Assembly (NCBI GenBank): GCA_963667675.1
Contig: OY763929.1
Coordinates: 2,232,001-2,296,000 of the forward strand
DNA from: G963667675 sp963667675
Lineage (GTDB): Bacteria; Chloroflexota; Dehalococcoidia; Lucifugimonadales; UBA3495
Length of the DNA: 64,000 bases
Direction of reading: 5' to 3'
The notes beneath the pieces are model-generated. The model was not told where the DNA came from. It ran no database searches and saw only the letters and a program-made list of their open reading frames with translations. Made by a program: the position numbers and the translations under genes. The first letter of the stretch is position 1, and each line of letters begins with the position of its first letter. Shown here in pieces: positions 1-8,829 of the stretch.

Positions 1-114
1 ATCCATTCCGCCGCCGTGCATCGGAACTGGCTGGTGCGTTCTCCCAGGCGAACGGTAAGATGTCCGCTGCCGCCCTTATGAGTAGTGCACAGGAACGCGT
101 CTGGCGGAACTAAG
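1..114 (+). other. Possible 3' end of an upstream gene
   Basis: One plus-strand frame is open from the window edge to a TAA at 111-113, just before the convergent hicA stop. The residues (…SELAGAFSQANGKMSAAALM…) look protein-like, but about 36 codons are too few to identify a family. It may be the tail of a gene that starts outside the window, or chance. Confidence 0.2.
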
Positions 115-339
115 CTAGCGCCGAAACTCCTCCCGAGACAGCCCGCTACCATCGATGATGCTATTGATGGTGCCCAACGGCAACTGCCGACCCCTGTGGT
201 GGGCAACCATAACCTGCCTGCCAGTATCCGGGTGGCGCCACTTTTGATGGCTGCCACGCTGGGAGATCATTTCGAAGCCATGTCGACGCAGGACACGAGT
301 CACCTCACCTGCGGTGAGCCTCGGCAGCCGTTGGGCCAT
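115..339 (-). CDS. hicA: HicA-type toxin (mRNA interferase)
   Basis: This 74-residue protein has the HicA double-stranded-RNA-binding fold. It shows LTAGEVTRVLRRHGFEMISQRGSHQKW followed only by short segments such as VMVAHHRGRQLPLGT, and the histidine in RGSHQKW is the conserved catalytic residue of the family. HicA toxins cleave mRNA and are neutralised by HicB. Its ATG overlaps the TAA of the upstream antitoxin gene (TAATG), so the two are translationally coupled. Length and motif order are normal. The identification is strong; activity in this organism is inferred. Confidence 0.85.
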   Translation of the reverse strand: MAQRLPRLTAGEVTRVLRRHGFEMISQRGSHQKWRHPDTGRQVMVAHHRGRQLPLGTINSIIDGSGLSREEFRR

Positions 340-545
340 TAGGCCGGGACTTCGACCTCGTATATCTTCCCGCTGGAGCTTATCTTCACGGGCGACGGTT
401 CCAAGTACAACGCAACGGCTTCCCGCATGTTCGCCAAGGCCTCTTCTTCGGTGTCGCCGGCGCTGGCGCAGCCAGGCAGCTCTGGACAGTAGACGGCGTA
501 GCTGTCCACCTCGTGATCATATTCGACTACTACGCGAAACTTCAT
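339..545 (-). CDS. hicB: HicB-type antitoxin
   Basis: The protein has about 68 residues. Its N-terminal half is the partial RNase-H-like HicB fold (KFRVVVEYDHEVDSYAVYCPELPGCAS, with AGDTEEEALANMREA after it). The ATG at 545 is chosen because a GGAG lies 8 bases upstream; the open frame extends 12 codons further but without a better site. No DNA-binding helix-turn-helix follows the fold, so this is the short HicB form. In this order the antitoxin is translated first and the toxin second. HicB proteins bind HicA and often autoregulate the operon. Confidence 0.82.
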   Translation of the reverse strand: MKFRVVVEYDHEVDSYAVYCPELPGCASAGDTEEEALANMREAVALYLEPSPVKISSSGKIYEVEVPA

Positions 546-610
546 ATCGATCTCCGTCGGGACTGACCGTCTTAAAGCCAAATGCCCCGCAAGTCAATTA
601 TAACAACGCC

Positions 611-1714
611 CTAGCCCTTACCCACTCCATCACTACCACCCTCCTTATTCACCTCGTTAACTAAATCCATCAACCTGCCCAGAGCCCCGACGCGCTGTTC
701 CAGCGTGGGCGGGCCGAACCCGCCGCGGCCATCGGCGGCGTGACCGACCGAGACCCCCAGGGTGGTTACCCCGGCGTCCCGGTGGGCCCGGATGCGTTCC
801 TTGACCATTTCATCGGAGCCCACCAGGTTGGTCTTGAGGACTATTTCGCGCGGCACCAGTTTCCTGGCCTCGTCCCGCTTTCCGGCCAGCCAGAGTTCCT
901 GAATCCGCTTGGCTTCGTCGCCGTAGCCCGCCCGGCTGTAGGCGGCGTTGTAGTAGTTGAACCGGCGGGAGCCCATGGCCCCCAGGCTGAAGGCCAGGGC
1001 CGGCTTCAGTACGTCTATCGCCTCGTCCACGTCGTCGGTGAAGAGAATTTCGCCGCCGGCCTCCAGGTCCAGGTCGTCCATGGACCTGCCGGCCTGGCGC
1101 GCTCCTTCCTCGATGTGGCCGAAGAAGACGTCGGCGTGTTCGGGCATGAAGCACCGGCCCACCCAGCCGTCGGCCAGTTCCCCGGTGAGCCGCAGGTTGC
1201 GCGGGCCCAGGGAGGCGACGTAGATGGGGATGTCGGGCATGGGCGGGGCCGCGACCCGAATGGACTTGCCCTGACCCTCGCGCACCGGCAGCCGGTGCAC
1301 CCGGCCCTGGTAGGCCACGGTCTGCCCGGAGAACACCTGCCGCATGATTTCGATGGTCTCCCGCGTCCGCTGTATGGGGTCGTCGAAGACCACGCCGTGA
1401 AAGCCTTCGATTACCTGGGGGCCGCTGGTGCCGATGCCCAGGATGAATCGCCCCTGGGACATGGAATAGAGGGACATGGCGGTCATAGCCATGTTGGCCG
1501 GGGTGCGGGCGCCAATCTGCAGCACGCCGGTGCCCAGCTTGATGCGGGAGGTCTTGGCGGCCAGGTAGGCCAACGGCGTGGCGCCGTCGAAACCCCAGCC
1601 CTCGGGCGACCAGATGCTGTCGACGCCCAGCCGCTCGGCTTCCACTGCAAAGGCGGCAAGCTCGTCCCAGTCTGAGACGGCAAAGCCGTGGATTAGTCTA
1701 GTTGCGACTCGCAT
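611..1714 (-). CDS. LLM-class F420-dependent oxidoreductase
   Basis: This 367-residue TIM-barrel protein belongs to the luciferase-like monooxygenase superfamily. It shows an early DWDELAAFAVEAERLGVDSIW segment, GTGVLQIGARTPANMAM and GRFILGIGTSGPQVIEGFHG, which are typical of F420- rather than FMN-dependent members. Such enzymes transfer hydride to or from coenzyme F420; the substrate cannot be read from sequence. The ATG at 1714 follows AGGGGAGCC. The open frame runs 46 codons further upstream, but that part is not protein-like. The gene is divergent from the antiporter gene. Confidence 0.82.
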   Translation of the reverse strand: MRVATRLIHGFAVSDWDELAAFAVEAERLGVDSIWSPEGWGFDGATPLAYLAAKTSRIKLGTGVLQIGARTPANMAMTAMSLYSMSQGRFILGIGTSGPQVIEGFHGVVFDDPIQRTRETIEIMRQVFSGQTVAYQGRVHRLPVREGQGKSIRVAAPPMPDIPIYVASLGPRNLRLTGELADGWVGRCFMPEHADVFFGHIEEGARQAGRSMDDLDLEAGGEILFTDDVDEAIDVLKPALAFSLGAMGSRRFNYYNAAYSRAGYGDEAKRIQELWLAGKRDEARKLVPREIVLKTNLVGSDEMVKERIRAHRDAGVTTLGVSVGHAADGRGGFGPPTLEQRVGALGRLMDLVNEVNKEGGSDGVGKG

Positions 1715-1900
1715 AAAGGCTCCCCTGCGCGCCCGTCCGGGCTGCTGTGTCTGGAAAGACTGCCGGCTCCAAGGCCGCCGCATCCCAGTATACTCCAGTG
1801 GATATGGGATAAGAAAAGCAGGCTGGGAAGGCTCCATGACTGCCATAATCAAAGCAAGCGGGCGGGCAGGCCGACTAAACGAGCGGGACTAATGGCGGAT

Positions 1901-1929
1901 TTCCACGGCTGATTAGCCACTGATATAAT
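1901..1929 (+). promoter_or_regulatory. Candidate promoter for the antiporter gene
   Basis: A perfect TATAAT lies at 1924-1929, with a weak TTCCAC 17 bases upstream at 1901-1906. It sits in the 427-base divergent gap (1715-2141) between the LLM oxidoreductase and the antiporter. No tRNA, riboswitch or convincing small gene was seen elsewhere in that gap. Confidence 0.4.
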
Positions 1930-2141
1930 CTTGCGAACAACCCCCCGGATAGTCTTGGCGCTCTTATACCCTTGCGTACAGTGGAACGACAGCTACGGCG
2001 TGGTTTCCGCCGTTGCCGACAGCAGGGCCCGTTGCAGCCGGACCCCAACGGTGACAACACTTACGGGCTCATAGCCAGGGACGGGCTGTCGGCATGTCTT
2101 TGCTGGCGTTGTACAAAGGCAGCGGCTTTTAGGGAGGACGC

Positions 2142-3797
2142 TTGCAGGAACTAGAAATCCATGACGCCTTGTTCGAGGTTGGCCTGCTCATTGTCGCGGC
2201 CAAACTCCTGGAAGGCGTCTTCAAACGGTTCGGCCTCAATTCAATCATCGCCTATGCCACTGCCGGCATTATCCTTGGCCCAGTAACCGGACTGGTATAT
2301 TCAAGTCCCGAGGTCGAACTGATATTTGGCTTGGGCATATTCATGTTCTTTTTCCTCATCGGCTTGGAGGAACTGGACATTAGAGGCTTTTTAGGGGCCA
2401 TTCGCGGTCGTATCTTCCTCGCTTCCGTATTGTCCGTCGCCATCTCGCTGCTGGTGTCCCTGGCCGTTGCTTCCGACTTGTTCTACGACTTGGGACTGGA
2501 CATGGATTGGACCGAGGCGATGGGACTGGCCGGGGTGCTGTCGCTGTCCAGCCTGGGCATAGTGGCCAAGGTGTTGATTGACGAAGGACGAATAAAGGAG
2601 CCGGTGGGCGTTCAAATATTCACCGCGGTGGTGATTGCCGAGTTGATAGCGTTGTTCATAGTGGGGTTCGCGGTGAGCGAGCACTTCTACGCAGGACCCC
2701 ATGGTCGCACGCTGGACTGGGTTAGCGTGACCACCATCATAGGGCAAATAATCGTGTTTACCGCGGCAACGTGGTTCTTTTCCACCAAGCTGCTTCCGAA
2801 AATAATAGCGGCCTTGCATCGTTTTATGACGGTGCCTCAACTTTCCTTCGGGTTGCTGCTGGGCGGTCTTTTCCTGGCAGTTTTTGGGGCCGAACGCGTG
2901 GGGCTTCATGGGACGCTGGGGGCGTTGCTATTCGGCGCCGCTGTTTCCACCCTGCCCTACCAGGTGCGTCACGAAATTATGCCCGGCATGAGAGGCGTAG
3001 CCGAAGGACTCTTAGTTCCGCTGTTCTTCGCGTCGTCGGGGCTGTATTTGAGCCTGGACTTCTTAGATCTGCCGCCGAAGACTATAGCAGCGTTGGCCCT
3101 GGTGCCTTTGGCCGGCAAGTTCGCCGGGTCGTTTATCGGCGCATATATCACCAGGCTGGAAGCGCCCTTCGCCACAGCCACAAGCCTGATGGCCAAGGGC
3201 GTGGCGGAAATTGCGCTTCTGCTCCTATTGTTCCACTCCGGAGCTATCGACGAGGGAGTGTTCTCCTTGTTGGTGCTGATTATGCTGGGTTACATCCTGC
3301 TGACGCCCATGGGCATGACCTTCGCTCTCAGAAGACTCAAACACTCGGAAGTCGTTACTCCCAGTGAATCAGTGCCGCCATTGCTGGACCGCTTTGCCTT
3401 GGAAGGAATTGAAGTAGAAGACATGCTCAACCGCTCTAGAATCCATCCGGAACCGGAGCTAACAGTCAAGGCCTTTGTAGAAAACTGGCTGGCGCCGGAA
3501 CAACAAGACTACGTGGTCGTGAAGGACGGCGAATTGGCCGGAATAGTGTCCATAGCCATGTTGCGCTACCTTCCCCGAGGCGAATGGGACCATACTCCCA
3601 TCAGCAGGGTAATGCGCCGGGACCCGCCATTCGTCTACACCGACGAGCCGGTGGAGGACGCCTTGCAGCGAATGAACGAAAATTCGCTGACGGCCCTGCC
3701 GGTAGCCGAGAAAGACACTGAGCAGTTTGTCGGCTCGATTTCCAGCAGTGAAATCCTGGACTTGGTCGTTATGGCGGCGAAAGGGCGGGAAATCTGA
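2142..3797 (+). CDS. CPA2/Kef-type cation:proton antiporter with C-terminal CBS domains
   Basis: This 551-residue membrane protein has about 11-12 hydrophobic helices in residues 1-395, in the Na+/H+ exchanger (CPA2) pattern. Recognisable segments are FGLNSIIAYATAGIILGPVTG, GIFMFFFLIGLEELD and LMAKGVAEIALLL. Residues about 405-551 form a tandem CBS module (…DYVVVKDGELAGIVSIAMLRYL… and …RRDPPFVYTDEPVEDALQRMNE…), which usually senses adenine nucleotides. It probably exchanges K+ or Na+ for H+ across the inner membrane. The TTG start at 2142 is supported by a strong AGGGAGG seven bases upstream. Confidence 0.85.
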   Translation: MQELEIHDALFEVGLLIVAAKLLEGVFKRFGLNSIIAYATAGIILGPVTGLVYSSPEVELIFGLGIFMFFFLIGLEELDIRGFLGAIRGRIFLASVLSVAISLLVSLAVASDLFYDLGLDMDWTEAMGLAGVLSLSSLGIVAKVLIDEGRIKEPVGVQIFTAVVIAELIALFIVGFAVSEHFYAGPHGRTLDWVSVTTIIGQIIVFTAATWFFSTKLLPKIIAALHRFMTVPQLSFGLLLGGLFLAVFGAERVGLHGTLGALLFGAAVSTLPYQVRHEIMPGMRGVAEGLLVPLFFASSGLYLSLDFLDLPPKTIAALALVPLAGKFAGSFIGAYITRLEAPFATATSLMAKGVAEIALLLLLFHSGAIDEGVFSLLVLIMLGYILLTPMGMTFALRRLKHSEVVTPSESVPPLLDRFALEGIEVEDMLNRSRIHPEPELTVKAFVENWLAPEQQDYVVVKDGELAGIVSIAMLRYLPRGEWDHTPISRVMRRDPPFVYTDEPVEDALQRMNENSLTALPVAEKDTEQFVGSISSSEILDLVVMAAKGREI

Positions 3798-4079
3798 TTC
3801 CCAAACCCCGGTCCCGCCGCCGATAAACTGCCTCAGGCGATACATCGACCCGGCGCCGGCAGTCCTGCGGCTATTATCAGCCCGCGTCTGTGTCAAGACC
3901 CGACAGGCTTCAACCGGCGGCGCGTGTCAACAGAGAGTGGGCTTTTCGGTGCGAGTGGGCCTTGTCAATAATTCAGGCGTGGGTAGACCAACCCCAGCCG
4001 TAAATCCCGGTTTTGATGTCACATTCCCGTGGCACGATGAATGGGTCGTGGACTATACTAGCTCAAAAGGACCGTAAGC
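3798..4079. other. Intergenic gap before the DUF5131/TcmP pair
   Basis: These 282 bases contain no supported gene. A TATACT at 4054-4059 could be a -10 element for the following pair, but no good -35 is present. Base composition shifts towards lower GC downstream, consistent with the start of an acquired island. Confidence 0.3.
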
Positions 4080-4841
4080 ATGAGCTACAAATCTGCAATC
4101 GAGTGGACCGACGCCACTTGGAACCCCGTGACAGGCTGCACCAAGATCACGCGCGGGTGTGACAACTGCTACGCAGCGCGCCTAACTGAGAGATTTCGCG
4201 GCACTCCTGGACACGCTTTCGAGGGAGGGTTCGACCTTAGACTTCGCCGGGATCGGCTATTACAGCCCCTCTCTTGGAAAAGACCGCGAATGATCTTTGT
4301 GAATTCAATGAGCGACCTCTTCCACAAGGAAATTCCTGTGAAATTCATAGACAGCGTGTTTGACACTATGGAGCAGGCTGAGCAGCATGTCTTCCAAGTA
4401 CTCACTAAGCGCAGCACAATTATGAGGGATTATCTGCGGCGCCGTTACGGATCGAACCTTACACCACAGCATATATGGTGTGGTGTGTCCGTCGAGGACC
4501 ATAAGGCCGCGGCGAGAATTAGGCATCTTCAAGACGCTCCAATCTCAAAACGTTTTCTTTCTATAGAGCCACTTCTCGGACCTGTAGGTGACATAGACAT
4601 CGAAGGGGTTGCGTGGGTCATAGTCGGTGGGGAAAGCGGCCCGAATGCCCGCCCTATGAAGCGGGAGTGGGTCATCGAAATCCTGAGTCTCTGCGAGCAA
4701 AAGAATATCCCCTTCTTCTTCAAGCAGTGGGGCGGCCGAACGCCGAAATCCGGCGGGCGTCTACTCGACGGAGTCGAGTACAACGCCATGCCTATCTATA
4801 TCAGAGAAGAGGGGAAAAGTGCCGTTCATCTGGCGTCCTAA
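4080..4841 (+). CDS. DUF5131 (phage Gp37/Gp68-like) three-Cys-motif protein
   Basis: This 253-residue protein starts SAIEWTDATWNPVTGCTKIT and has the cluster C-x6-C-x2-C at residues about 20-30, as in the phage Gp37/Gp68 (DUF5131) family. The spacing resembles a metal or Fe-S site and the family is often compared with radical-SAM barrels. Other conserved blocks are IFVNSMSDLFH, FQVLTKRS, WCGVSVED and WVIVGGESGPNARP. The ATG at 4080 is preceded by AAAAGG. The TcmP gene starts inside its last codons, so the two form a translation unit. The biochemical function of the family is not established; the constant pairing suggests a joint role, possibly in defence. Confidence 0.8.
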   Translation: MSYKSAIEWTDATWNPVTGCTKITRGCDNCYAARLTERFRGTPGHAFEGGFDLRLRRDRLLQPLSWKRPRMIFVNSMSDLFHKEIPVKFIDSVFDTMEQAEQHVFQVLTKRSTIMRDYLRRRYGSNLTPQHIWCGVSVEDHKAAARIRHLQDAPISKRFLSIEPLLGPVGDIDIEGVAWVIVGGESGPNARPMKREWVIEILSLCEQKNIPFFFKQWGGRTPKSGGRLLDGVEYNAMPIYIREEGKSAVHLAS

Positions 4842-6075
4842 CAATCCACCACCGGACATAGAAGAACACAGCAAGGCGAAGCTAACGGTTCTCCGTAGTT
4901 ATCTCCGCGCTTATTTCGACAGGCTGGGCACCAACCCAGCTCGCGAAGAATTCAAGCTAGATCTTGTCGATGGCTTTGCCGGGGGCGGCATATTTCGGGA
5001 TGGCGATACCATCGAGTCCGGCACGCCTCTGATTATGCTTGAAGAGGCCCGAGCAGCACAAGATAGGCTAAACCTGAATCGTATCAAACCCCTACGGTTT
5101 GATTGCAAAATGCATTTTGTCGATGTTAGCCCGGACCATACTGATCACCTTCAGAGGGTCCTGGCTGACCGTGGGTACATCCTCCACAGCGACGAAATCG
5201 CTGTCCACAATAGCGCCTTTGCAGATGTAGTCGACAGCATCATAGAAGATGTTCTTCGCCGACAGCCCAGGGCCGGGCGGGCGATCTTCCTGTTGGACCA
5301 AACTGGATTTTCACAGGTTGAACTTACACTTGTTGCCCGTATCTTTAGGAAGTTGCCAGCAGCAGAGGTCATACTAACGTTCGCGTCGGATGCCCTAATC
5401 AATCATCTGGCAGATACACTGCAACTTGTCACCGCCGTTGCCCCACTCCAATTGTCGCAAGCAAGAATACAAGACCTGATCCAACTCAGGAACGGCGACG
5501 GCGGAAGGGCTCTCATCCAAAGGGTATTGCGAGAACACATTCGCAAAGCAACAGGCGCAACCTACGATACTCCTTTCTTCATTCGACCCAAACAGTCACG
5601 CCGTGCCCTGTGGTTCATCCACCTTTCCAGACATCCAACAGCGCGGGATGTCATGGTTCAATGCCATTGGAACAGCTTTAATACATTCGAACACTACGGC
5701 TCAGGCAGTTTCGACATGCTAGGATGGGATGCCTTAAACACAGGGACACTGCCTCTGTTTCGTTTTGAGGAGCTTGACGCCCAGCGGATGCAAGAGCAAC
5801 TTCTCAATTCTATGCCTGCGGAGCTATACGCCTTAGCCGCCGAAAATCCTGTCACTGTAGACGTGATACGTCATATGCTTGCAAACAGAACCGCTGCTCG
5901 GTTTTCTGATCTTGACAAGACCATCCTTGATCTTGCTCGTGAGAGAGAATTCGATATCCTAAACCCCGATGGGAAGAGGCGTTCGCGTGCGTTAACACGC
6001 CTCGGTACTACGGATCTGATTGCGCTTCCCAGGACGCGCCTATTTCCTGGATTGTCCCGCCTGAAAGAAACATAG
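4819..6075 (+). CDS. tcmP: Three-Cys-motif partner protein TcmP
   Basis: This 418-residue protein matches the TcmP family, the regular partner of DUF5131 proteins. The N-terminal part has EEHSKAKLTVLRSYLRAYF and then LDLVDGFAGGGIF, a glycine-rich motif like a Rossmann methyltransferase motif I. AIFLLDQTGFSQVEL later resembles an acidic catalytic strand. GTG at 4819 is chosen because GAGGGG lies just upstream; it overlaps the DUF5131 gene by 23 bases. The methyltransferase-like reading is inference. Codon use is less GC-biased than in neighbouring core genes, which fits acquisition by transfer. Confidence 0.82.
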   Translation: MPFIWRPNNPPPDIEEHSKAKLTVLRSYLRAYFDRLGTNPAREEFKLDLVDGFAGGGIFRDGDTIESGTPLIMLEEARAAQDRLNLNRIKPLRFDCKMHFVDVSPDHTDHLQRVLADRGYILHSDEIAVHNSAFADVVDSIIEDVLRRQPRAGRAIFLLDQTGFSQVELTLVARIFRKLPAAEVILTFASDALINHLADTLQLVTAVAPLQLSQARIQDLIQLRNGDGGRALIQRVLREHIRKATGATYDTPFFIRPKQSRRALWFIHLSRHPTARDVMVQCHWNSFNTFEHYGSGSFDMLGWDALNTGTLPLFRFEELDAQRMQEQLLNSMPAELYALAAENPVTVDVIRHMLANRTAARFSDLDKTILDLAREREFDILNPDGKRRSRALTRLGTTDLIALPRTRLFPGLSRLKET

Positions 6076-6169
6076 TATGAAGCACCATCAACCGTAACAC
6101 CTCGTCGGCCCTACACTGTCACCCAGAAATACTGTATTTCCTCTGGCGACAGCATTCTCTCTAGGTCAC

Positions 6170-6448
6170 TTATACCGGCACCTCCGCCTTCTTAGACCCA
6201 TGTATCGACGGGTCGCTGGCCAGCAGGTTGCACAACCGGGATACTGACGCCACCGCATCTTCGCCAATGTCCAGCAAGTCTTTAACGATGCGTTTGTCCA
6301 ACTCAATCCGCGTAGGGTTCACGGCGTATCGATAGAAGGACGACTTCCGGTCCTTGAAGCCAACTCCATAGTTGAGTGGATACGGCCCAGATGCTAAACT
6401 GGCCGCGTAGAAGGCTGGGGGAACTCTGCGTGTTCTGAGCACTTCCAT
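6170..6448 (-). pseudogene. C-terminal fragment of an N-6 DNA methylase (second remnant)
   Basis: The last ~65 residues (GFKDRKSSFYRYAVNPTRIE…, ending …ASDPSIHGSKKAEVPV) align closely with the end of the fragment at 7075-7647, and the DNA is also similar. The first ~27 residues do not match and upstream homology appears frame-broken, so this is a truncated, degenerate copy and not a working gene. It lies between tcmP and a small unknown gene. It could come from a duplication or from a second related methylase gene that was lost. Confidence 0.6.
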
Positions 6449-6710
6449 GGTTTCTTATTGCTGAGGACCCCTCAATGACGCCGCTTGATGACTGACCTCC
6501 AAGCAGGCCTCTTACCTTCAAACCTCGGAACGCCGAACGACTGACTTCGATACGAGAGTTCGAGGTCGACAACGGGAAAACGACTGAGAAACAGGGTATG
6601 AATCTTCAAATGGACCCTTCAGTCGCTGCCGGATGCACTTAGTCAAGGAGTATTGCACCAACCGCCAGGGTCGGCAGAATAAAAGAGTCCTTACGCTGAA
6701 ATTCAGAAAC

Positions 6711-6971
6711 CTACTTAGGAAGTTCTTTCCTCACTTTATCAAGCACCTGAATAGCACCCTTAAAGTAGTGCTCGCCCGGCGTGCCCAATATCAAATCATC
6801 ATGCTGCCTTATAAAAAACCTCGTGGCGCGCTCATCAATAGTTCTCCCTAGTAGATCGGCATCAACAAGCCGATTGGACACCATTGCTGTGACCATCTCT
6901 GCCAAAATGGTCTCCAGCGTATCGACTTCACCCTCCAGAAAATTTAAGCGGTTTTCTAGAATCTGATTCAT
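6711..6971 (-). CDS. Hypothetical small protein
   Basis: This 86-residue protein is not recognised. It starts MNQILENRLNFLEGEVDTLE and the first ~35 residues look like an amphipathic helix or short coiled coil. The rest includes ERATRFFIRQHDDLILGTPGEHYFKGAIQVL. ATG at 6971 is preferred because GGAG lies seven bases upstream; a GTG two codons earlier is less likely. It lies between the two methylase remnants, so it may be a restriction-system accessory or an unrelated insertion. Confidence 0.5.
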   Translation of the reverse strand: MNQILENRLNFLEGEVDTLETILAEMVTAMVSNRLVDADLLGRTIDERATRFFIRQHDDLILGTPGEHYFKGAIQVLDKVRKELPK

Positions 6972-7074
6972 TCGCACACTCCATTGTTATCGTCCTATGT
7001 AGCTTCTAGCACCCTTTCCCCGCTCGACAAGGCTACGGCATCGCCGCTGGGCATACGCAAGGCCTCTATAACCA

Positions 7075-7647
7075 TCAACTTGGCAATTCCGGCTTCTTAG
7101 ACCCATGTATCGACGGGTCGCTAGCCAGCAGGCTCCGCAGCCGGGTTACGGACGCTGCCGCATCTTCGCCGAGGCCCAACAGGTCTCTAACGATGCGCTC
7201 GTCCAACTGGATCCGGGCGGGGTCGACAGCGCATTTGTAGAAGGGCAGGAACTTGCGGTCCTTGAAGTCGTTCCAAATCGCTTGCGCCCCGTCTAGCTGC
7301 CATGCCTCCAGCTTTCGCACGTCGAGCGCGACGAGGCTTTCCAATGTTCCCTTTCTGATGATGCCGCGACCTTGCTGTGAACTATTCGCATGATTGGCTT
7401 GGGCGAGAATGCCAAGGGAGGAGTTACACCAGAGGGCCAAGGCGATTTCCCGGCGAGTCCTCACCACCGGGTCGGCGTCTTTCCCAACGACAGTGAACCA
7501 CATGTTCACCCCCAGTGTAGTAACCGCTGTACGAACCGCCATCATCGGCTGCGACGTATAGCGGACGGTGGGCGCAATATGGAGTGTTCCGGCTTGAGAC
7601 CATATGGGCTGGTGGGCCCGGCTAGGCTGCGGACTTAACCAAGCATT
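7075..7647 (-). pseudogene. C-terminal fragment of an N-6 DNA methylase, cut by the transposon
   Basis: The frame is open from the transposon border at 7647 to the stop at 7075 (191 codons). It reads …APTVRYTSQPMMAV…, ALALWCNSSLGILAQ, SSQQGRGIIRKGTLESLVALDV and RIQLDERIVRDLLGLGED, ending ASDPSIHGSKKPELPS. This is the usual C-terminus of large N-6 adenine methylases whose N-terminal domain is seen at 10819-11741. The catalytic core with the SAM-binding and NPPY motifs is missing between the two pieces. The fragment has no start of its own and is very probably inactive. Confidence 0.7.
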
Positions 7648-7676
7648 GGGTTGCGTTTGCTTTTAGTGGCTGGCAC
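7648..7676 (+). repeat. Left terminal inverted repeat of the transposon
   Basis: It begins GGGTTGCGTTTGC and matches the reverse complement of 10790-10818 at 27 of 29 positions; the mismatches are at repeat positions 22 and 28. It lies 41 bases from the transposase stop codon, as expected for an element end. Confidence 0.85.
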
Positions 7677-7716
7677 ATTTAGCCCCTTTGGCCAGAGCCG
7701 CGGCCCTGGCCAAAGG

Positions 7717-8829
7717 CTAGTTCCGGCTGGGTAGCCGCGGCTTGTGCCGCGCCCACGGCGGCGGTAGCGGCGTCTTGTGTCTCCGCTTCCCCACTCTCGG
7801 ATATACCGGCTTGGGCGGCCTTGGCCCTCTGCGCCCGCGCCTCCCGACCTTTGGCGGCTCGTCGCCGTCTACCTTTCGGAGTCCTCGAAGGGCGACGCGG
7901 GGCTGTGGCGATTTCGATTTCCGCTGTGATTCTGGCCGCACTCTCACCGTCCGGCGGCGAGGCGCGGCCTCGGCTTTTACCACGTCGGCCCATTCCTTGA
8001 ACGGTGCATCTATCTTGGCCCGCTCCGCTGGTGTCTTGTTCCGCAGGCTACGATGGCCCTTGAAATGGTTGTAGGTGATTACCCAGCCATCCAGGTAATG
8101 CTGGCCCGTCTTGCGGCTGCCCAGGGAGCGCAGGGTCTTGATGCGATCCCGGAATGTTCCCTGCAAACGCTCCGACATATTGTTGTTAATCTCTGCCCTC
8201 AATCCCTCTGATTGCACGTGCTCGGTTTCGGGCAGTAGTTCCTTGATAGGCTTGACGTAGGACCTGAGCTTGTCCGTGGTGATTGTCTTGGGCGGGTTGT
8301 CCGCAGCGGCGATGGCCTTTCGCAAGACGGCCCGAGCTGCGTTGGCGTCGCGGCTGGGCGTAAGGTGCGTGGCTAGGATGTACTTAGTTTCCGAGTCCAT
8401 GACGTTCCACAGCCACAAGGGTTTCTCGTATCCGTCAATCTTGACGGCCATTTCGTCGGCTACCCACTGGTCGCCCGTCTTGGCCTTGCGCCCTTCCAGT
8501 TCTTTTGCGGCCTTTTGGGTGTAGTCGCGTACCCACTCATAGAGAGTAGCCTTGCTTGGCTCATTGGATAAGTCATACTCATCTTTGAGACCTTCGGCAA
8601 TCTGCTTGTATGATTTGCCGGTGTAGAAGTCTCGGATGGCCGAACCCATCATCTCAGCGTCCATGCGTCGGCCCTCGGCCTTGTCGCCGGCGCGGAACGC
8701 CTTTTTACAGGTCTTGCAGAAGTACCGTTGCTCGCCCTTCTGAAAGCCGTGCTTCTTTATCTTGTCTCCCTGGCAGTCCGGGCAAGCCACGGTGTAGGTC
8801 GTGGTCGTTGTCTCAGTGAATTGCGCCAT
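7717..8829 (-). CDS. DDE transposase with zinc ribbon (IS6/IS240-like)
   Basis: The protein has 370 residues. Residues about 15-45 form a zinc ribbon (CPDC…CKTCKKAF), followed by a helix-turn-helix region (SYKQIAEGLKDEY) and a DDE catalytic domain. The catalytic residues are D in WVADEMAVKI, D in TITTDKLRSY and E in NNNMSERLQGTF, with 33 residues between the second D and the E, as in DDE_Tnp_IS240. After residue ~275 there is an unusual Arg/Pro-rich basic tail. An alternative frame there (7679-7993) gives an Ala/Gln-rich tail, so a frameshift near the 3' end is possible. The ATG overlaps the stop of the preceding 94-residue gene (TGATG). Confidence 0.82.
   Translation of the reverse strand: MAQFTETTTTTYTVACPDCQGDKIKKHGFQKGEQRYFCKTCKKAFRAGDKAEGRRMDAEMMGSAIRDFYTGKSYKQIAEGLKDEYDLSNEPSKATLYEWVRDYTQKAAKELEGRKAKTGDQWVADEMAVKIDGYEKPLWLWNVMDSETKYILATHLTPSRDANAARAVLRKAIAAADNPPKTITTDKLRSYVKPIKELLPETEHVQSEGLRAEINNNMSERLQGTFRDRIKTLRSLGSRKTGQHYLDGWVITYNHFKGHRSLRNKTPAERAKIDAPFKEWADVVKAEAAPRRRTVRVRPESQRKSKSPQPRVALRGLRKVDGDEPPKVGRRGRRGPRPPKPVYPRVGKRRHKTPLPPPWARHKPRLPSRN

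Noticed and set aside
740..1675. 311-residue plus-strand frame
   Set aside because: It lies antisense to the LLM oxidoreductase, which has clear motifs and a ribosome-binding site. No recognisable domain is present.
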